A stretch of DNA of 63,779 bases from an uncultured Clostridia bacterium. Lineage in GTDB: Bacteria; Bacillota; Clostridia; Monoglobales; Monoglobaceae. The stretch covers positions 1-63,779 of the forward strand of contig CANQBQ010000014.1 in the NCBI GenBank assembly GCA_947589045.1, given 5' to 3'. Position numbers and translations under genes: made by a program. A model generated the notes under the pieces. That model saw only the letters and a list, made by a program, of their open reading frames with translations, did not search any database and was not told where the DNA came from. How positions within the stretch are numbered: the stretch's first letter is position 1; each line of letters starts with the position of its first letter. Of the stretch, positions 43,791 to 52,045 are shown piece by piece.

Positions 43791-43827
43791 GAAAACGCTT
43801 TGGACGAACATCGCCCAAAGCGTTTTC
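43791..43827 (+). terminator. Hairpin after the large SLH gene
   Basis: A 13-bp perfect stem (43791-43803 with 43815-43827) with an 11-nt loop. The T-tract after it is short. Confidence 0.7.
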
Positions 43828-43909
43828 TGCTGAGAGCCGAATATTGGTAAGCATATACGCAAGAGAGCATAATCGGTTTATAAAAAACTATAAAATGTCA
43901 CATAATATG

Positions 43910-43938
43910 TTGACAATTGTGTAACAATATAGTATAAT
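43910..43938 (+). promoter_or_regulatory. Consensus promoter for the toxin-antitoxin pair
   Basis: TTGACA at 43910, a 17-nt spacer and TATAAT at 43933, both perfect. The palindrome ACAATTGT overlaps the -35/spacer boundary and could be part of an autorepression site. Confidence 0.92.
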
Positions 43939-43958
43939 ATCTGCGAGAGGTGATTGGT

Positions 43959-44234
43959 ATGAATTTTTACACGGTGCGAGATTTAAGAACTACACCAAAG
44001 AGTATATGGGAAAATCTCTCTTCGGACGGCGAGGTTGTTATTACGAACAATGGCAAACCGACGGCGCTTTTGATTGATATTGCCGAAGGCGGTTTTGAGG
44101 AAACCGTAAAAGCGGTCAGGCAGGCGAGGGCGATGCTTGCTTTTAATTCTATGCGTATGAAAGCGGCGGAAAACGGCTATATGACCGATGAGGAAATAGA
44201 AGCCGAAATATCCGCTATGCGTCGGGGAGATTGA
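43959..44234 (+). CDS. Phd/YefM-type antitoxin
   Basis: A 91-residue antitoxin. The N-terminal 55 residues fit the Phd/YefM fold (TVRDLRTTPKSIWENLSSDGEVVITNNGKPTALLI in sections), which binds DNA and represses the operon. The C-terminal helix, likely the toxin-binding part, runs to EEIEAEISAMRRGD. ATG at 43959 follows GAGGTGA. The toxin gene starts 3 bases after the stop. Confidence 0.85.
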   Translation: MNFYTVRDLRTTPKSIWENLSSDGEVVITNNGKPTALLIDIAEGGFEETVKAVRQARAMLAFNSMRMKAAENGYMTDEEIEAEISAMRRGD

Positions 44235-44236
44235 TT

Positions 44237-44629
44237 ATGCTTGTAGTGATTGACACAAATATTCTTGTATCTGCTTTATGGTCAAAGGACGGAGCACCCG
44301 CAAGGATTTTGAGCTTGATAATTAGCGGAGGGCTTATCCCCTGTTATGATTACAGAATTTTAAGCGAGTACAAAGAAGTTTTAACAAGACCGAAATTCAA
44401 ATTTACAGGCGGCGAAGTGAACGCCCTGCTTGATTGGATTTCGGATAACGGGCGCAGTGTGGTTGCACAGCCGCTCAATGTCGATTTTTCGGATGAAGCG
44501 GACAAAAAGTTTTATGAAGTCGCGAAGTTTTGCGGTGCGAAGCTTATCACGGGAAATATAAAACATTTTCCGAAAGATAACGCTGTTTTGACCGTTTCGG
44601 AATTTTTGGAACAATATAATTTGAAATAA
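44237..44629 (+). CDS. PIN-domain toxin (TIGR00305/VapC-like)
   Basis: A 130-residue PIN-domain ribonuclease of the putative toxin-component family. The first acidic residue is in VVIDTNILVSALWS, with others in DEADKKFYEVA, and the C-terminal motif is LITGNIKHFP, where Asn stands at a position often Asp but is common in this subfamily. ATG at 44237 is preferred over TTG at 44231. Usual targets of PIN toxins are tRNAs or mRNAs. The partner antitoxin is immediately upstream. Confidence 0.85.
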   Translation: MLVVIDTNILVSALWSKDGAPARILSLIISGGLIPCYDYRILSEYKEVLTRPKFKFTGGEVNALLDWISDNGRSVVAQPLNVDFSDEADKKFYEVAKFCGAKLITGNIKHFPKDNAVLTVSEFLEQYNLK

Positions 44630-44668
44630 GATATATAAAACCGTGAGAATTATATAAATATCACAATT

Positions 44669-44695
44669 AAGAGCAACGCTAAGTTGCTCTTTTCT
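44669..44695 (+). terminator. Terminator after the toxin gene
   Basis: A 9-bp stem (44669-44677 with 44683-44691) followed by a TTTCTTTT tract. Confidence 0.8.
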
Positions 44696-44729
44696 TTTGC
44701 TCAAATCAAAAATAAAATACAAAAAAGTG

Positions 44730-44758
44730 TTGACAAATACTACAATGCGTAGTAAAAT
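44730..44758 (+). promoter_or_regulatory. Promoter of the first BlaI/BlaR1 operon
   Basis: TTGACA at 44730, a 17-nt spacer and TAAAAT at 44753. The spacer and the initially transcribed region each contain a BlaI-type operator dyad. Confidence 0.9.
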
Positions 44759-44780
44759 ATAGTTACTACAACAGGTAGTA
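44738..44780. promoter_or_regulatory. Two BlaI-type operators, TACTAC-N5-GTAGTA
   Basis: Two perfect dyads: 44738-44754 and 44764-44780, each TACTAC, five bases, GTAGTA. Their centres are 26 bp apart. The first fills the gap between -35 and -10; the second covers the start of transcription. This is the layout of autoregulated blaI/mecI operons, and TACTAC/GTAGTA-type half sites resemble known Bla/Mec operators. Confidence 0.9.
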
Positions 44781-44835
44781 ATGACGCGTTATTAAAAAAT
44801 CGTACGGTTTTAAACTGTATAGATAGGAGGTAGTT

Positions 44836-45207
44836 ATGGAAAAATTAAAAAGGCTCTCGGCTTCGGAGAGGGAAATTATGGAGGCGATATGGCAAAGCGG
44901 GGGCGCGCTCTGCGTCAACGACGTGTTTGACGCGCTCGGAGACAGCGAGTGGAAGTACACCACCGTTGCCACGTTTCTCACAAGGCTCCTTAAAAAGGGC
45001 TTTTTGGAGTGCGAAAAAATCGGAAAGCAGAATTATTACCGAGCGAGCGTGAGCCGAGACGAGTATCTTTTAAAGCAGACCGACGAGTTTTTGGAGGATA
45101 TGTACGACGGCGCGGCGGGTAGCTTTATAGCGTACCTTTGCAGAGACAAGGTCTCGGCGGAGGACTACGAGGAGATTATGGAAATTCTAAAGAAGTACGA
45201 TAAGTAG
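44836..45207 (+). CDS. BlaI/MecI/CopY family repressor (first copy)
   Basis: A 123-residue repressor. The winged helix spans about residues 8-75 (SASEREIMEAIWQSGG, then YTTVATFLTRLLKKGFLECEK) and a C-terminal dimerisation helix region carries the likely cleavage area. It should bind the two TACTAC-N5-GTAGTA dyads upstream and be inactivated by the M56 protease encoded next. AGGAGG precedes the ATG. The BlaR1 gene follows after 48 bases. Confidence 0.92.
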   Translation: MEKLKRLSASEREIMEAIWQSGGALCVNDVFDALGDSEWKYTTVATFLTRLLKKGFLECEKIGKQNYYRASVSRDEYLLKQTDEFLEDMYDGAAGSFIAYLCRDKVSAEDYEEIMEILKKYDK

Positions 45208-45255
45208 CTGTTGCTTCGCGCGCATTTTGCGGGCGGAGCAGGGGGAGATTTGATT

Positions 45256-47721
45256 ATGCTTAGATTTTTGTTTTTAAAAATCACTTTTATGAGTGTCGGA
45301 ATGAGTGCGGCGGGTGTGCTTGTCCTGCTTGCGGAAAGACTGTTTAAAAACGTGATTTCCAAGAGAGCCGTGCTCGTGCTGTGGATATTGCCGCTTATAC
45401 TTGCGGCTGTTCCGATAGGCGGAGCGGGAATTTTAAGCGGCAAGAGCGCGCCGCCCTCCCGAAGCGAGATGTGGACGGACACGTCCGAGACGGCGACCGT
45501 GCCGCTCGCGGCTTCGCCTGAGTTGACCGTGGACGGCGATTACCAAACCAATACGGCGGTTACCGAGAGCGAACCGGCAGCGGCGAATACTGCCGTTTAT
45601 ACGCCGACCGAGCGGGAAATGCGTCTGCCCGATATTTTTAACGTAAGCACGCTTGCGGCTTTGTATTTTGCAATACTTATAATCATTGCGATAAAAAACG
45701 CGGCTTTGTCGGTCAAATTCAGAATAATGCTCAAAGAATTTGCCGAGCCGCTCGAGTACGAAAGCCTCAAAGAGTGCAAGGATCGCGTGGGCGTTAAAGG
45801 CAGTGTGGAAATGCTGTCGGTGCCGTTTGAGTGTTCGCCGTTTGTGTTGGGGATATTTCGCCCGAAAATCGTTGTGCCGAGGCTCGGGATAGGCGACGAG
45901 GCACTGATGCACGAGCTGACGCACATTAAGAACAGAGATATTTTGTATCTGCTTGTCGTCAGGATAGCGGCGGCGGTACACTTTTTCAATCCGCTTGTGT
46001 ATATTTTTCAAAAGCACATAAAAAAGGCGATGGAGTTATCGTGCGACGAGAGCGTGTCGTCGCTTATGAGCGAGGCGGAAAGGCTTGAGTACAGCAAAAG
46101 CATACTCGGCTGTGCCGCTCCGATAACCCACTCGTCGGTTTGTCTCTCAGAAAACGGGAAAAATATTAAGGAAAGGATAGAACTTATTATGACAGGCAAC
46201 CGAAAAAAGAGAGGCGCGTCCGCCGTAATTATAAGCGCGGTTCTTATGCTGGCGGTCGCGGCGGGCGGCACGGTTACAGCCGCGGCGCTGAACGAGACGG
46301 CGAACGTGAAGTCGTATATAGTAAATAACGCCGTTATAGTTTATTCCACAACCTATAACGACGGAAGCGCAATTCATACCAGCGGCAAAAAATATTATGA
46401 GCAAAACCGCGCCTCGCTCGTCAACACAGAGATTTATAAGGGCTTTTCGGCTGATTTGAGAGCCGAATACGAAACCCTCGGACAGTCCGGCGTGGAAGGC
46501 GAGGAATATATTGTGAATATTTCGGAGAGCGAGCCGGAAATTGATAAATGGGATGCGGACGTGCATATCGAGATGGAGAAATTTATAAAGTCGTTCGACG
46601 GCGGCAAGGTGTGGCAGGGGCTTTTCAAGGTTAACATAAATGGGGAAAATGTGTTGGAAAATGCCTTGGGCTGCATAAGCGAGGTGCCCGGAGACGGCGC
46701 GGCGAGAGGGGTTGCGAGACTGCACATAGAGGACGGCGATAAATACTTCGACATAGACCGTATAATGTTTGACTTAGAGAGTGACAGCATAATAAACGCG
46801 AGTTACGAAAAGGATAAAAACGAGAGCTTTGACGTGACCGAGACGCGGTACTTCAGAGGCACCGAAAACGTAAGCGTCACCGAAAACAGCGAGACGAACA
46901 GCGGCGTGATTGAGGATGCGGCTGCGGTTTTAGAGATGAACCCGCAGGAGGGAAGGCTTAATATATCGGACATATACCTTTCGGCAAATGACAGTTCTAA
47001 ATATATAAACGAAATTGTCGGAGAAAAATATACCTTTGGCGAAAATTCGGTTTCGGGAAAATTTTATATAGAGTCTTGGGGCGGAATAATTTTTGATGAA
47101 ATCGAGGGTACGATAAGCGGAACAAGGAGCGGAAATATAGGATTTAAGAGCGCGGACGGAAAAATATCGGTTGACATAATCGGGAGTGAGGACGAGGAGA
47201 TGTCGGCGTGGTATCCCGATACGCGCCCCCTCAACCCTTACGCCGACAACGACTTTGAGCGCACCGCCGTGCAAAGCTCCGCTTTGCTTCGGCTTGCGGA
47301 TTTGCCGTTCACCCTCTCGCTCAATGAGGACGGCACAAAGGTTTTGTTTAAGCTCAAGGACGGCTTTAATCCCGACTCGTGGTATTACTCTTATTCGTCC
47401 TACATAGATTCGGACAGCGACGTTTATAACTGCTATGTTTCGGAGCTTGGCGCGAGGGAAACCACGCTTGATTTGAGCCGCGAGTTCGGATCGCACAACC
47501 TGCAGTTTACATACTTAAATTCCGAGCCGTATGCGAAAAGGACGTATATAGATGTGATGTTCAAGGTTTTTGGCGGAAAAATAATATATGAAAGCTGTAA
47601 CTCTTATATTTACGAAAATCAGAACTATTCGGGCGAGGCGGCTAAACCGCTTATAGAGGAATATTGGGATGACTCGGAGGACTACGCGGGAATTGCGCGC
47701 AAGTATTTTGCCGAGCAGTAG
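45256..47721 (+). CDS. BlaR1-like M56 membrane metalloprotease (first copy)
   Basis: An 821-residue sensor protease. Four predicted spans in the first 360 residues enclose the M56 peptidase domain with HELTH (219-223) and a downstream ELSCDESV motif supplying the third ligand. A span near residue 320-340 (SAVIISAVLMLAVAAGG) leads to an exported C-terminal region of about 480 residues. That region has no penicillin-binding Ser-x-x-Lys/transpeptidase signature; it looks beta-rich with repeats, so it must sense something other than beta-lactams. On sensing, such proteases lead to loss of the BlaI repressor. ATG at 45256 follows GGGGGAG. Confidence 0.88.
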   Translation: MLRFLFLKITFMSVGMSAAGVLVLLAERLFKNVISKRAVLVLWILPLILAAVPIGGAGILSGKSAPPSRSEMWTDTSETATVPLAASPELTVDGDYQTNTAVTESEPAAANTAVYTPTEREMRLPDIFNVSTLAALYFAILIIIAIKNAALSVKFRIMLKEFAEPLEYESLKECKDRVGVKGSVEMLSVPFECSPFVLGIFRPKIVVPRLGIGDEALMHELTHIKNRDILYLLVVRIAAAVHFFNPLVYIFQKHIKKAMELSCDESVSSLMSEAERLEYSKSILGCAAPITHSSVCLSENGKNIKERIELIMTGNRKKRGASAVIISAVLMLAVAAGGTVTAAALNETANVKSYIVNNAVIVYSTTYNDGSAIHTSGKKYYEQNRASLVNTEIYKGFSADLRAEYETLGQSGVEGEEYIVNISESEPEIDKWDADVHIEMEKFIKSFDGGKVWQGLFKVNINGENVLENALGCISEVPGDGAARGVARLHIEDGDKYFDIDRIMFDLESDSIINASYEKDKNESFDVTETRYFRGTENVSVTENSETNSGVIEDAAAVLEMNPQEGRLNISDIYLSANDSSKYINEIVGEKYTFGENSVSGKFYIESWGGIIFDEIEGTISGTRSGNIGFKSADGKISVDIIGSEDEEMSAWYPDTRPLNPYADNDFERTAVQSSALLRLADLPFTLSLNEDGTKVLFKLKDGFNPDSWYYSYSSYIDSDSDVYNCYVSELGARETTLDLSREFGSHNLQFTYLNSEPYAKRTYIDVMFKVFGGKIIYESCNSYIYENQNYSGEAAKPLIEEYWDDSEDYAGIARKYFAEQ

Positions 47722-47736
47722 TATTGCACATAAAAT

Positions 47737-47772
47737 AAATAAATCCGCTTGAATTTTCAAGCGGATTTATTT
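47737..47772. terminator. Bidirectional terminator between the two Bla systems
   Basis: A perfect 17-bp stem (47737-47753 with 47756-47772) with A- and T-rich arms between the convergent genes. Confidence 0.9.
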
Positions 47773-47793
47773 TGGTTTACCTAAAAATTTTAA

Positions 47794-48441
47794 TTATTCG
47801 GCTTCGAGGTGTGTTCGGAGAGTTTCGAGCGGGTATCCCGACATACCGTCCATAATCACATATTCACCCGACCCGCTGACCGGTTCTTTCATAAGCGGTA
47901 TGTCGAGCGAGTTATAAAATATAACGCCCACGTCGTTCCTTATCGCGGGGGAGGCTACTTTTAATGTCAAGCCCTCCGTGACACCGTAGCGCGAAGCCGC
48001 CATTGTGTAGCCCGCCGGGTAACCGCCGTTTGCGTCGGCCATGGGCGAATATCCGAGAAGGCATACAGCCATTTTTACAATCTCCTCGTTCGTAATGTTT
48101 CCGCTTGGGTTAAAGTTCCCGTTTTCGTCTCCGTTTATAATTCCGTTTTCCTTTGCGGCGCATATATAATCATACGCCCAATGCGAGCTGTCAATATCGG
48201 CAAAAGGCTTTGCTTCGGGATTTTTCGCCTTAATGCCGCCTGCGGTGCAAATCATTTTTACCGCCTCGGCGCGCGTTATCGTGTCGCCGAGCCTTAAATC
48301 CCCGCTTGGGTCGCCCGTCATAATTTCGTATTTGCCAAGGTCTGCTTTTTGTGCGTCGCTGAGCTCCGCCGCGCTGACCGATACCGCAAAGACCGACAGC
48401 ATAATCGCCGCTGCCGAAATCAAAGCAATAAATTTTTTCAT
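47794..48441 (-). CDS. Small SLH-domain secreted protein
   Basis: A 215-residue secreted protein made almost only of SLH repeats. Signal peptide residues 1-24; SLH-like segments at about 28-70, 78-135 (clear FADIDSSHWAYDYICAAKENGI) and 145-185. The short C-terminal tail (SGSGEYVIMDGMSGYP) is not recognised. It may be an S-layer or wall-anchored component whose level is set by the adjacent Bla system, as the gene lies 32 bases downstream of the second BlaR1 gene on the same strand. GGAGAG precedes the ATG. Confidence 0.85.
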   Translation of the reverse strand: MKKFIALISAAAIMLSVFAVSVSAAELSDAQKADLGKYEIMTGDPSGDLRLGDTITRAEAVKMICTAGGIKAKNPEAKPFADIDSSHWAYDYICAAKENGIINGDENGNFNPSGNITNEEIVKMAVCLLGYSPMADANGGYPAGYTMAASRYGVTEGLTLKVASPAIRNDVGVIFYNSLDIPLMKEPVSGSGEYVIMDGMSGYPLETLRTHLEAE

Positions 48442-48473
48442 AATAATCTCTCCTTAATAGCTTTTTAATAGCT

Positions 48474-50045
48474 TTAATAAACAATATATTTTCCCTCTAT
48501 CTCCCATTCGGGAGCTTCGTTGATAAGCGAGACGTCGTATCGCTTATCGGGGTCAAGCCCCGTGAACGAGTAAGCCGTTTTGCCGTCAATCGGTACCATA
48601 ATTGACATAATCTGCCTGCCCGTCTCCGCATCGTATATTATAACGCTCTCCAAAATCTGAGCGTTAAGCTCGAGGAAGAGTGACAGCCTGCCGCTTTGGT
48701 CAGCGCTGACGGATTTGAGAGGTATTTCGTTGCCGTAGCTTCCGACTATGTAATTTTTGCCCGCTACTGCGCCTCTCTGCTCCAAAATACTCGCTATATC
48801 CGACACGCTCGCGCATCCGTTCGGCGGCGTTGTCTGCTCAAATAAGACGCAGTCATAATCCGCGTCGGGATTTGGTGTCACGGCTGCGGCAGGTTCGCCC
48901 GTTTGGTCGGGAGCGGGAATTTCAGTAGGCGTAGCCGTCGGCGCGGTTGTCTCGTCGGAATTTTGCGCGGCTTTGGATTGAAATTTTAGAGTTTCCGAAA
49001 TTTTTGCGTCATCGTTTTGCGCGGGAGCCGCTTCCCCGTTCGGCTCCGTCGCGGCGAGATATGTCACTCCCGTATCGACTGCCGTCTCCGCGCCGCTCGG
49101 CTCGTCATAGCTTGCCGAGGCGTTTGTCCCCAGCACCGCGAATGTCAAAATACATAAGACCACAGCCGGAGCCGCGAGCGGAGCGGGGCATTTTTTCAGC
49201 TTTATCATATTTTTTATCCTTCTCTTTATTATATTTTCCGAAAAATGCACGCTGTAAAAAAGGATACGTTTTTTGCGGGACGCTGAGGCGGTCAAGAGAA
49301 ACGCGTTCATATATTCGCGCCTGTTTTCAAGCCCGACAAAGTACAGCGCCTCTTCGTCGCAGATAAGCTCCATATCGTCCGAAAACAGCCTGAATAAAAT
49401 CGGGTTTATCGGGTTGAACCAGTTTACCGACAAAATGAGGTACGCGATAATCTTTAATATATGGTCGCCCCTTTTTATATGCGCCCTCTCGTGAGCGATT
49501 ATATACCGCAGACAGCGCGGGTCTGTGCCGTCGGGTATGTAAATTTTGGGCGAAAATATCCCGAAAACAAACGAGTTTGAAATGTTTTCGGACATATAGA
49601 CGTTTCCGCCGTGCTTTGTCGCAAACCGCAGACGTTTTTTAAGGCGCAGATACGATATAAGCCCGAAAATAAGCATAATTCCCGCGCCCGTGAGCCACAA
49701 GACCACGCAAATATCAAATTTGTCAAGTTTTTCGCCCAAAGAAGCGCCGCTTGCCTCAATCGCCGTAAACCCGCCTGTCGACTGCAAGTCGGACGGCACG
49801 GCGGCTTGCTCGTATTGCGCCGTTTCGAGCGGCTTTGACGGCTCGAGCGCGTTGAACAGACTGAAGTCAGAGGCGGGCGCGAACGGGCATACGAGCCTGA
49901 AGGCGACCGTGAACCACAGGAAAAACGCTGTTTTTCTCGGCGCGCCCAGCTTTACAAGAATAAATTTTACGACAAGCACGACCGCCGCCGTAATTGCCGC
50001 GGTAAAATTCATTCTCAAAACGGTGAGCAAAATATGAGCGGACAT
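48474..50045 (-). CDS. BlaR1-like M56 membrane metalloprotease (second copy)
   Basis: A 523-residue M56 family protease. Spans near 16-34, 40-52, 112-133 and 197-211; the metal site is HERAH (185-189) with the later ELICDEEAL motif. After the last span (about 288-305) comes an exported region with a Pro/Thr/Ala-rich linker (about 330-385) and a C-terminal 120-residue domain without a transpeptidase signature. AAGGAGG precedes the ATG. It follows the second blaI-like gene by 23 bases and precedes the small SLH gene. Confidence 0.9.
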   Translation of the reverse strand: MSAHILLTVLRMNFTAAITAAVVLVVKFILVKLGAPRKTAFFLWFTVAFRLVCPFAPASDFSLFNALEPSKPLETAQYEQAAVPSDLQSTGGFTAIEASGASLGEKLDKFDICVVLWLTGAGIMLIFGLISYLRLKKRLRFATKHGGNVYMSENISNSFVFGIFSPKIYIPDGTDPRCLRYIIAHERAHIKRGDHILKIIAYLILSVNWFNPINPILFRLFSDDMELICDEEALYFVGLENRREYMNAFLLTASASRKKRILFYSVHFSENIIKRRIKNMIKLKKCPAPLAAPAVVLCILTFAVLGTNASASYDEPSGAETAVDTGVTYLAATEPNGEAAPAQNDDAKISETLKFQSKAAQNSDETTAPTATPTEIPAPDQTGEPAAAVTPNPDADYDCVLFEQTTPPNGCASVSDIASILEQRGAVAGKNYIVGSYGNEIPLKSVSADQSGRLSLFLELNAQILESVIIYDAETGRQIMSIMVPIDGKTAYSFTGLDPDKRYDVSLINEAPEWEIEGKYIVY

Positions 50046-50068
50046 AGCTCTGCCTCCTTGAACTTATA

Positions 50069-50431
50069 CTACTTGGCGCTCTTTTGGTCTATTAGCCGTC
50101 TTATCTCCTCCGCGTCGCTGTCGCTCAGCCCGCGGCAGCTCATAAACGACGCTATAAACGCGGGCAGAGAGCCGCCGAACGTATTGTTTACGACATATTC
50201 GCTCTCAAATGCCTGCACGCTCTTTTTGGGCACAAGAGAGGAGACTATGCTGTTCTCATTTTTTAAATATCCCTTTTCACCGAGCTTTTTTATCATTGTG
50301 TATGTAGTCGATTTTTTCCAGCCAAGCACCTCCAAACATATTTTTACAAGCTCGCCCGACTGTACGGGCTCGTTGTCCCATACAATGCACATAAACTTGT
50401 AGTCGCTTAAACAAAGCTTTACCTGTTTCAT
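50069..50431 (-). CDS. BlaI/MecI family repressor (second copy)
   Basis: A 120-residue winged-helix repressor: LSDYKFMCIVWDNEP, then LGWKKSTTYTMIKKLGEKGYLKNE with the recognition helix, and a C-terminal half with the family's FIASFMSCRGLSDSDAEEIRRLID stretch. Sequence is clearly different from the first copy, and its predicted operators also differ. The first gene of the operon with the second BlaR1 and the small SLH gene. GGAGG precedes the ATG. Confidence 0.92.
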   Translation of the reverse strand: MKQVKLCLSDYKFMCIVWDNEPVQSGELVKICLEVLGWKKSTTYTMIKKLGEKGYLKNENSIVSSLVPKKSVQAFESEYVVNNTFGGSLPAFIASFMSCRGLSDSDAEEIRRLIDQKSAK

Positions 50432-50448
50432 TTTGTTTCCTCCGAAGG

Positions 50449-50487
50449 TCTATAATTATAGATTGGTTTAAGTCTATCACAATAGAC
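50449..50487. promoter_or_regulatory. Two operators of the second BlaI system
   Basis: Dyad 1 (50472-50487) is GTCTAT-N4-ATAGAC and overlaps the spacer and -10 of the promoter. Dyad 2 (50449-50462) is the perfect palindrome TCTATAATTATAGA downstream of the start point. Their centres are 24 bp apart. Half-sites (TCTAT/ATAGA) differ from the TACTAC/GTAGTA of the first system. Confidence 0.85.
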
Positions 50488-50499
50488 CAACCTTGTCAA
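50471..50499 (-). promoter_or_regulatory. Promoter of the second BlaI/BlaR1 operon
   Basis: On the minus strand: TTGACA (50494-50499), a 17-nt spacer, TAGACT (50471-50476). Confidence 0.85.
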
Positions 50500-50518
50500 C
50501 ACTTTTTTTGAAAAATTT

Positions 50519-50576
50519 TATATTGTGCCGCGAGAGTGATTTTGGGTATTGATTTATTGAGAAAAATCGGTTATAA
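50519..50576 (+). repeat. 58-bp direct repeat, left copy, with promoter-like sequence
   Basis: 52 of 58 bases match the copy at 54028-54085. It contains TTGATT (50549), a 17-nt spacer and TATAAA (50572), reading rightward into the 3' end of a minus-strand gene, so this promoter has no obvious target. It marks the left edge of the GT-C-like gene block. Confidence 0.85.
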
Positions 50577-50660
50577 ATAAAACAATGCGGACAGATTTTA
50601 AAAGAGCGAATACGCCAAATAAAAAAAGACGGTTGCCCGTCTTTTTTATTTGTTTTTTAT

Positions 50661-51893
50661 TTAACCGAAATATCCGTTATAATATCCTACGGCACCCACG
50701 ATGTTCAGGCACAGCCCCAGAATAAACAGCGGCACAACCAGCGATTCGTATTTGCCCTGCTTTTCGGGCAGCAGCATTGACAAGCCGAGGAATACCATCG
50801 GCAAAACATCATTGGGATAGCGGTTTCCGAACTGAGAGCCTCCCATTGTTTTGTGCATAACAATACAACAAAGCTCGATTAAAATGCTCGCCAATATCAT
50901 AAGTACCATTACCCTATCGGTTTGTTTTGTTTCAAAAAATTGTTTCGCGGTATACACTACATAAACTATAAATATGGGACTTATCATAAATATGCACATT
51001 CCGTTAAACTGCGGATACTCCCATACTCCGTTCACAATAGACGGCATACGTATCAATTTGCCGACATTCTCACTAAAGTATTTTAGGTTGAACTGCCCGT
51101 TCGGAGCCTGCGAAAACTCCGGCAAATAATTATGCCCGAACTCGATAGGATTATCAAACCGCGCGTAATTCAAAATCATATACGAAACCGCAATCAAAAA
51201 CGGAGCAATCAGACACATCCAATGCTTTTTCACCATATCTTTAAACGTATCCTCGGGCGCGTCCTCTTTATACTTTTTATATATGATATATAAAAGCACA
51301 GGTATATACAGCGCCTGGAACGGTCGGCAGCCCACCGCGCAAGCCCAGAACGACAGCGACAGCCCCGCCTTTCCCTTGAGCGCGTAATAAATCGCCATCA
51401 TTGACAGCGCAAACGACATATTCTGAGCGATAAACCATACCCACGCGTTTGCCGCCGTAAGGAACCAGTTTGACCCTATCGTTACAAACAATGCAAAAAA
51501 CATCGCGCGGTTGCCCTTTATTTTAAAATGCCTGAGTATCAAATACGCGTATACCGCTCCGAGCATACTCGCGGTCAACGCGATAAATCCGTCGCAGGTG
51601 TTCCAGCCCATCGCAACAAACGGGAACATCACATATGACGGAAACGGCGGAAAGCTTACAAAATATTTGCCCTTATAAATCGCTAACTCAAGCCAACTGT
51701 AATTCTTTCCCAAGTCAAGTCTGCCTTCGAGCCACGACTGCGCCTGCAACACATATGAGTTGTAAGGCAATCCCTTCCACGGCCATTGCCCCGTAAAAGT
51801 CCACATTATAAACAGCGCCGCCAGCACGCACAGGCAAAGTATCAAAATTTGCAAAAAGTCATCTTTTATTTTAAATTCGTGTTGTTTTCTCAT
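50661..51893 (-). CDS. Polytopic membrane protein, probable GT-C type glycosyltransferase
   Basis: A 410-residue membrane protein with about 10 spans. It resembles lipid-linked glycosyltransferases of the GT-C/PMT superfamily: an early extracytoplasmic loop with acidic and aromatic residues (YVLQAQSWLEGRLDLG, then YKGKYFVSFPPFPSYVMFP), alternating spans and small loops. I cannot name the family or substrate. ATG at 51893 has a GGGAGGA site; a longer frame to 52043 does not. It is transcribed away from the next two membrane genes. Confidence 0.7.
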   Translation of the reverse strand: MRKQHEFKIKDDFLQILILCLCVLAALFIMWTFTGQWPWKGLPYNSYVLQAQSWLEGRLDLGKNYSWLELAIYKGKYFVSFPPFPSYVMFPFVAMGWNTCDGFIALTASMLGAVYAYLILRHFKIKGNRAMFFALFVTIGSNWFLTAANAWVWFIAQNMSFALSMMAIYYALKGKAGLSLSFWACAVGCRPFQALYIPVLLYIIYKKYKEDAPEDTFKDMVKKHWMCLIAPFLIAVSYMILNYARFDNPIEFGHNYLPEFSQAPNGQFNLKYFSENVGKLIRMPSIVNGVWEYPQFNGMCIFMISPIFIVYVVYTAKQFFETKQTDRVMVLMILASILIELCCIVMHKTMGGSQFGNRYPNDVLPMVFLGLSMLLPEKQGKYESLVVPLFILGLCLNIVGAVGYYNGYFG

Positions 51894-52045
51894 TTTTGTT
51901 CCTCCCTGATACTGTAAGACATTGTAATTATATATATTTATAATGAAAATTTCAACACTTTTGTTGAAATTCGGCAAAAAACACTGTATAATATTTTTGT
52001 ATCCGTTTTCGGGCAAAAGCTCGGGCAAAAGGAGGTATTTCATTT

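Noticed and set aside
44836-50431. Beta-lactam resistance locus
   Set aside because: BlaI/BlaR1-type regulators are present, but there is no beta-lactamase or PBP2a gene and no penicillin-sensor domain on either protease.
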